Below are positions 58,032 through 64,000 of a stretch of 64,000 nucleotides of DNA, piece after piece (within the stretch, counting starts at the first letter, position 1; every line of letters starts with the position of its first letter). The notes below the pieces were generated by a model. The model did not search any database. It was not told where the DNA came from and saw only the letters and a list, made by a program, of their open reading frames with translations. The DNA lies in contig NW_020312817.1 of NCBI RefSeq assembly GCF_003265705.1, positions 30,653,820 through 30,717,819 on the forward strand. The letters run 5' to 3'. Source of the DNA: Callorhinus ursinus (taxonomy: Eukaryota; Chordata; Mammalia; Carnivora; Otariidae). Both the position numbers and the translations under genes were made by a program.

Positions 58032-58431
58032 NNNNNNNNNNNNNNNNNNNNNNNNNNNNNNNNNNNNNNNNNNNNNNNNNNNNNNNNNNNNNNNNNNNNN
58101 NNNNNNNNNNNNNNNNNNNNNNNNNNNNNNNNNNNNNNNNNNNNNNNNNNNNNNNNNNNNNNNNNNNNNNNNNNNNNNNNNNNNNNNNNNNNNNNNNNNN
58201 NNNNNNNNNNNNNNNNNNNNNNNNNNNNNNNNNNNNNNNNNNNNNNNNNNNNNNNNNNNNNNNNNNNNNNNNNNNNNNNNNNNNNNNNNNNNNNNNNNNN
58301 NNNNNNNNNNNNNNNNNNNNNNNNNNNNNNNNNNNNNNNNNNNNNNNNNNNNNNNNNNNNNNNNNNNNNNNNNNNNNNNNNNNNNNNNNNNNNNNNNNNN
58401 NNNNNNNNNNNNNNNNNNNNNNNNNNNNNNN
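58032..58431. other. assembly gap, 400 N
   Basis: An unbroken run of 400 undetermined bases. A sense tRNA-type SINE ends at its left edge and a TG/TA repeat plus an antisense SINE follow on the right. Confidence 0.99.
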
Positions 58432-58469
<38 letters not shown>

Positions 58470-58471
<2 letters not shown>

Positions 58472-58576
58472 AGATTTTTTATTTTTAAGTAATTTCTACA
58501 CCCATCATGGGGCTTGATCTCACAACCCCAAGATCAAGAGTCACACACTCCACTGACTGAGCCAGCCAAGTGCCCC
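58470..58576 (-). mobile_element. short tRNA-derived SINE, antisense
   Basis: An antisense copy right of the gap and a TA repeat, ending gccagccaagtgccc. The sequence aaaagcatat occurs both before the left SINE (near 57895) and after this one (near 58577), consistent with a target duplication enclosing the block. Confidence 0.8.
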
Positions 58577-58589
58577 TAAAAGCATATTT

Positions 58590-59199
58590 TGTTAAACAAG
58601 TTACCTGAAAGTATCTTACACTAAGTCATTTTCACTTTTCCTTTTGAGAAAACCACCATAAACAGACAAAATGCCTACTAAAGTTGAGTGTTTGTGTACA
58701 AAGAATACAGCAAACCAAAATGCTCCTCTTAGAAAAACAGTTATTTTAGTTTCCCAAGTTCAGACTCAAATTGAATGACAAACGTTATTAGAGAGTAGAC
58801 TTCTCACTCATTAACTTCTTCAGTAACAAAATCAAAAGACTTAGCAAACTGACTTAATGATTCCTCATTAAAGATATAGTGAAAACCTACTTATAAGCTG
58901 TCAAATGAACTACTGAAATGAAAATCTTGCCATTTAAGACACAGTCCACAATACAATGGTACCAGACGCTAGTACACAGAGCCAAATCTTAAGAACAATT
59001 TCAAATTATGTGGAATTTTCATGTAATTTTTTTCCATCATGTATGTGTCACTTACGTTAAGTTTATAAGCCTATATTTAAGTAGTAATTCACCTTATTGT
59101 AGGTAACCGGGGTGGGAAAATCTATTGTTTGAATATAATTTATATGTATATATTTTTTCCTGATAGATTATTTACATTAAATACTTTAAAATATTTAAA
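58590..59199 (-). other. HEATR5B intron, part
   Basis: Nothing recognised. Confidence 0.55.
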
Positions 59200-59392
59200 T
59201 TTATTTATTTATTTATTTTTAAAGTTTTTATTTAAATTCCAGTTAGTTAACTTACAGTGTAATATTAGTTTCAGGTGTATAATATAATGATTCAACACTT
59301 CCATACAACACCCGGTGTTCCTCACAACAAGCGCACGCCTCAATCCCCATCACCTCCTTAACACATCCCACTAACCACCACTCCTCTGGTAT
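59200..59392 (-). mobile_element. L1 3' end, antisense
   Basis: It contains ttccagttagttaacttaca and caacacttccatacaacacc, an antisense carnivore L1 3' end, about 45 bp beyond the exon 5 donor. Confidence 0.8.
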
Positions 59393-59435
59393 AATTTATA
59401 TTTAACTAAAATTGCCCGATTGACTTTATACTAAC

Positions 59436-59611
59436 CGGTGTTTATAAGAAACATGAGGAAACACTACACCAAAAAGAGCCACGGAAGCATCAATGACTGA
59501 AACTCCAAGAGGAAGAGGACCAGGCACAGCTTCTCCGGCAGGGATTCGTAAGTAAATGGAGGATGGATCATGCTCCAGAGCCCCACTTCCAGATGCACTG
59601 TTTGGCTGGAG
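59436..59611 (-). CDS. HEATR5B: HEATR5B exon 5 of 22 in window
   Basis: The exon is 176 bp. It begins [20 protein letters not shown], a low-complexity linker, and continues into a HEAT-like stretch [19 protein letters not shown]. The acceptor follows a T-rich tract ending tttgtag and the donor is gttagt. It ends with two bases of an Arg codon. Confidence 0.92.
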
Positions 59612-60160
59612 CTACAAAAAGAATGACATAAAAATCATTCAAAATCTACTTGAATGAGTATTAGTCAAGAAGAACAGAATGAGAGGAAGGAAAAAAGGTA
59701 ACAATATCAACAAAAAAACCAAGAATGACTGAATCTGAAAACTTCCAACAAAAAACCACAAGAATGATTGAATCACAAAATTTTTAAATAGATAAAAATA
59801 TGATTTGGCCATGAAACAAAGCCATCAGTAACACCTTGTATAATTTTAAGAAAATGCTCATTCATTCTAAATCATTTTTATACTGCCCACCTTAAAATGT
59901 GCAAGCCAAACAATATCAGGAATAACTTAAACCCACAAAAAACTCATTAAAAGAAGTTGTAGTAACTCTTTTTTAAAAGAACAGACAAAATTTACCTTTT
60001 TTCACTATTTACCTACCATCAGGAAGCTATCTTTAAATGTCTAAGAAAGCCAAAATAAAATTAAACTTTAGTCTTCAATATTTTCTTTTTAAATGACAAT
60101 GTATAATAACACCATTGCTTTTGATGAAGTTGTATTTCAATTCCCTGTATGGTTTGCTAC

Positions 60161-60324
60161 CTGGTCTTCAATTGATTTATGATCAGTTTCTTGAAGCCAG
60201 GAACCTAGAAGAACACTGTCATCATAATGGCAGAGGGATCTGAGGAGGGAAGTAGTTGTGTTGGCTGAATTGTCAGTCAAAGTGAATTCTGCTACCAGTT
60301 CTCTAAGAAGTGCGTTGAAAGATC
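60161..60324 (-). CDS. HEATR5B: HEATR5B exon 4 of 22 in window
   Basis: The exon is 164 bp and encodes [20 protein letters not shown], then [20 protein letters not shown] and an [10 protein letters not shown] end. The acceptor is tttttag and the donor gtagca, which is weaker than the consensus. It ends in phase 0 on Gln. Confidence 0.92.
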
Positions 60325-60859
60325 CTAAAAAAACAGAACTACAGATCAGACGTGAAAGAATAATTTTTATGAAAATTACAATCATTGCCCACAAAAAGAA
60401 GCAACATGTTCTAAAGGGATAAAATAATTAAGTCCCTGTTCTCTTTTTTAAAAAACTATACTATTTTAATGCTAGTTTCAACATACAATAAGAGTACTTT
60501 CATTTTTATTATTGTATTATGCCTTTTAGCCCAAATTATTTAAAGTAACAAAAATACTCAGAGGAAATATTTATATTAAATATTCACATTTAAATTTAAT
60601 AAATTTAAATATATTAAATATATTTTAATGCTTTAAATATCTGTTTAAATATATTAAATATGACACAATTATTAATTATTATTAATTACCCAATGATGTG
60701 CAAACACTGAACCAGAGCACATCAGAATTCTTGGGCATGGCTGAACTGAAGACAAATCAATGGCTTATTTTAATATTAGCATTTTATATAATATTTGATA
60801 TCTGCAAAGTACATTATTATTCTCTGTCAAGATTCCTAAATTATTGTCTATATTATAAT

Positions 60860-61315
60860 ACATATGAAGCAGTTTAGGGTAGTAATTAAGAGCATAGAGG
60901 AGCGCATGGATAGCTCAGTTGGTTAAGTGTCTGCCTTCAGCTCAGGTCATGATTCCGGGGTCCTGGGATCCAGCCCCACATTGGGCTCCCTGCTCATCAG
61001 GGAGTCTGCTTCTCCCTCTGCCTCTCCCCTGCCTGTGCTCTCTCTCTCCCTCTCAAATAAATAAGTAAAAATCTTTAAAAAGTAAATAAAAGCACAGACT
61101 TTAAAGCTGAACCAGCTGGGTTTGAATCCAAGCTCTGCCACTTACTAGATCTCAGACTTGGGCAGGTTACCTTACCTCTCTGTACCCGAGGCTCTTCATG
61201 TATAAAATACGGCTGAATTACCTCATAAAGTTGTGGTTAGAGTCAAAGGAGATAATACATGTAAAGGGATTAGAACAGACCCAAACACAGTAAGTGCTCA
61301 ACAAGTGTAAGCTTC
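60860..61315 (+). repeat. MIR split by a Can-SINE
   Basis: The left part at 60860-60897 (gtagtaattaagagcata) continues after the SINE at 61088 (ctgggtttgaatccaagctc, cactta, then gttgtggttagagtcaaagg). Confidence 0.78.
60898..61087 (+). mobile_element. Can-SINE inside a MIR
   Basis: A sense copy flanked by aagagcatag and aaaagcacag. It splits a sense MIR. Confidence 0.88.
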
Positions 61316-61451
61316 TCTATATGAAGAAAAGTAAAATGGTTGTGTTCTTCTGCAAAGTCAGGGGAGAGCCTTGGTCAGAACTCTGTAATATGGTGAAGAA
61401 CTGGAAAGGTATATTGAAGAAGTTTTATTAGATACTGTAAACTTTATTTAC

Positions 61452-61561
61452 CTTCATAAGTTTTTGGAGGTAACAAAGCCAAGATATCATAAAGTCTTAA
61501 ACGGACCATTGCGGCACTGGCTTTCAGATGAGCTCCATGGGCTTTAATTACAGATGGAATG
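61452..61561 (-). CDS. HEATR5B: HEATR5B exon 3 of 22 in window
   Basis: The exon is 110 bp and encodes [20 protein letters not shown] and then [15 protein letters not shown], a typical pair of amphipathic HEAT helices. The acceptor is attttag and the donor gtaaata. One base completes the previous His codon and one base of Gly is left for the next exon. Confidence 0.92.
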
Positions 61562-61749
61562 CTAAAATATCAAAAGTATAGTTAGTATCAGCTTACTAGA
61601 ATAAGTGTTACTTAAAACATTTTCAGCAATGTATCAATGAACTGTAAAATACATTGGTATTGCATTTTCATTTTAGTTTATTCTATGGCCTTTACTGGAA
61701 CACTATAAAACACAATTTTATTTCAACCCATACCATTACTATAATTTTT

Positions 61750-62107
61750 TTAATTTTATTATTAGGTTATGTTAATCACCATACATTACATCATTAGTTT
61801 GTGATGTAGTATTCCATGATTCATTGTTTGTGCATAACACCCAGTGCTCTACGTAGAACGTGCCCTCTTTAATACCCATCACCAGGCTAACCCATCCCCC
61901 CAGCCCCCTTCCCTCCAGAACCCTCAGTTTGTTTCTCAGAGTCCATAGTCTCTCATGGTTCGTCTCCCCCTCTGATTTCCCGCGCTTCATTCTTCCCCTC
62001 CTGCTATCTTCTTCTTCTTTTTTTTTTAACATATAATTATTATTTGTTTAAGAGGTACAGGTCTGTGATTCAACAGTCTTACAAAATTCACAGCGCTCAC
62101 CATAGCA
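61750..62107 (-). mobile_element. L1 3' end, antisense, with target duplication
   Basis: This has the same L1 3' end as at 20.15 kb, extended to gtacaggtctgtgattcaac. A duplication cattactataattttt (61734-61749 and 62108-62123) marks it as a separate 5'-truncated insertion. Confidence 0.87.
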
Positions 62108-62241
62108 CATTACTATAATTTTTAAGGTCATTTTAAAACAATAAAGTTTTATATGTTTCATATATGACATTAGAGGGAAATACAAAACATGACTATAAAT
62201 ATGCAAAATTGGATATTAACTTGTCATAACTGCTTACTTAC

Positions 62242-62341
62242 TGTGACATCATAGTCATGGCACATTCAATAGGGGTCATCAATTTTCTAATCACATCTTC
62301 AGTTAGGAGCTCGGGGCAATGTGCAACGAAACTCCTCATTG
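62242..62341 (-). CDS. HEATR5B: HEATR5B exon 2 of 22 in window
   Basis: The exon is 100 bp and encodes [20 protein letters not shown] followed by [12 protein letters not shown]. The acceptor is atctag and the donor gtaagtaag. It starts with two bases completing Ala and ends with two bases of a His codon. The frame is open and joins both neighbours. Confidence 0.93.
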
Positions 62342-63643
<1,302 letters not shown>

Positions 63644-63694
63644 CTACATCGTTTAACTCTATCTTTATCTGTAACGTAAGATTTTCAACGTGTC

Positions 63695-64000
63695 TTTTAT
63701 TTTCCAGTTTGATTGAGAAATAATTGACATATATCGCTGAATACGTTTAAGGCATACAGCATGATGGTTTGGGTTATAAATAATTGTAAAATGAGTACCA
63801 CGACAGGCGCAGCCAACACTCATCTCATATAGACACAATAAAATGAAAAAAAATTTTTTTTTAATTTTCTCCTTGTGATGAGAACTCTCAGGATTGACCC
63901 TCTTAGCAGCTCTCCTGTCACAAAGCAGGGTGATCTGCAGCCACCGTGCCACACACCACATCCCTGTATTTATTCAGCTCAGAACTGCAAGGCTATACCT
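63695..64000 (-). mobile_element. old L1 3' end, antisense (partial)
   Basis: It reads ttgagaaataattgacatat and aaggcatacagcatgatggt, antisense L1 3' UTR. The right limit is outside or unclear. Confidence 0.6.

Noticed and set aside
58026..58472. Open frame of 148 codons across the gap
   Set aside because: Almost all of it is undetermined sequence; the rest is SINE and TA repeat.

Overview
The window is nuclear DNA from a carnivoran mammal. The strongest sign is about three dozen copies of the carnivore-specific tRNA-Lys-derived SINE (Can-SINE), on both strands, many with clear target-site duplications. L1 3' ends of a type I associate with dogs, bears, seals and mustelids suggest a caniform, probably arctoid, species. 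That narrower placement is a memory-based inference. There is one 400-base assembly gap.

The whole window lies inside one gene on the minus strand, HEATR5B (HEAT repeat-containing protein 5B). Twenty-two consecutive internal coding exons were traced, from 63540 down to 125. All have GT-AG borders and all phases join, giving 3,846 coding bases (1,281 whole codons plus partial codons at both ends). No frameshift or stop was seen. This is roughly residues 565-1845 of a protein of about 2,070 residues (numbering from memory). The first and last exons lie outside the window. HEATR5B is a large cytosolic HEAT-repeat scaffold that works with the AP-1 adaptor in endosome and trans-Golgi traffic.

Everything else is intron, made mostly of layered retroelements: Can-SINEs, L1 fragments of several ages (one with a 5' inversion), L2 and MIR relics, and four solitary LTRs. 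Three processed retrocopies of unrelated genes sit within about 10.4 kb. SMAP1 (40412-42739, minus, broken) and GCSH (46090-47196, plus) occupy opposite ends of one 6.9 kb intron. PPIA (50040-50787, plus, broken) is in the adjacent intron. The GCSH copy keeps a complete 173-codon frame with the lipoyl-lysine site.

No new type of biological system was found. The points most worth following are the intact GCSH retrocopy and its position beside a HEATR5B splice donor, the sense-oriented SMAP1 retrocopy just upstream of a HEATR5B splice acceptor, a duplicated splice-donor motif at the 53.1 kb exon, repeated SINE insertion at the same target sites, and an assembly gap between facing SINEs.
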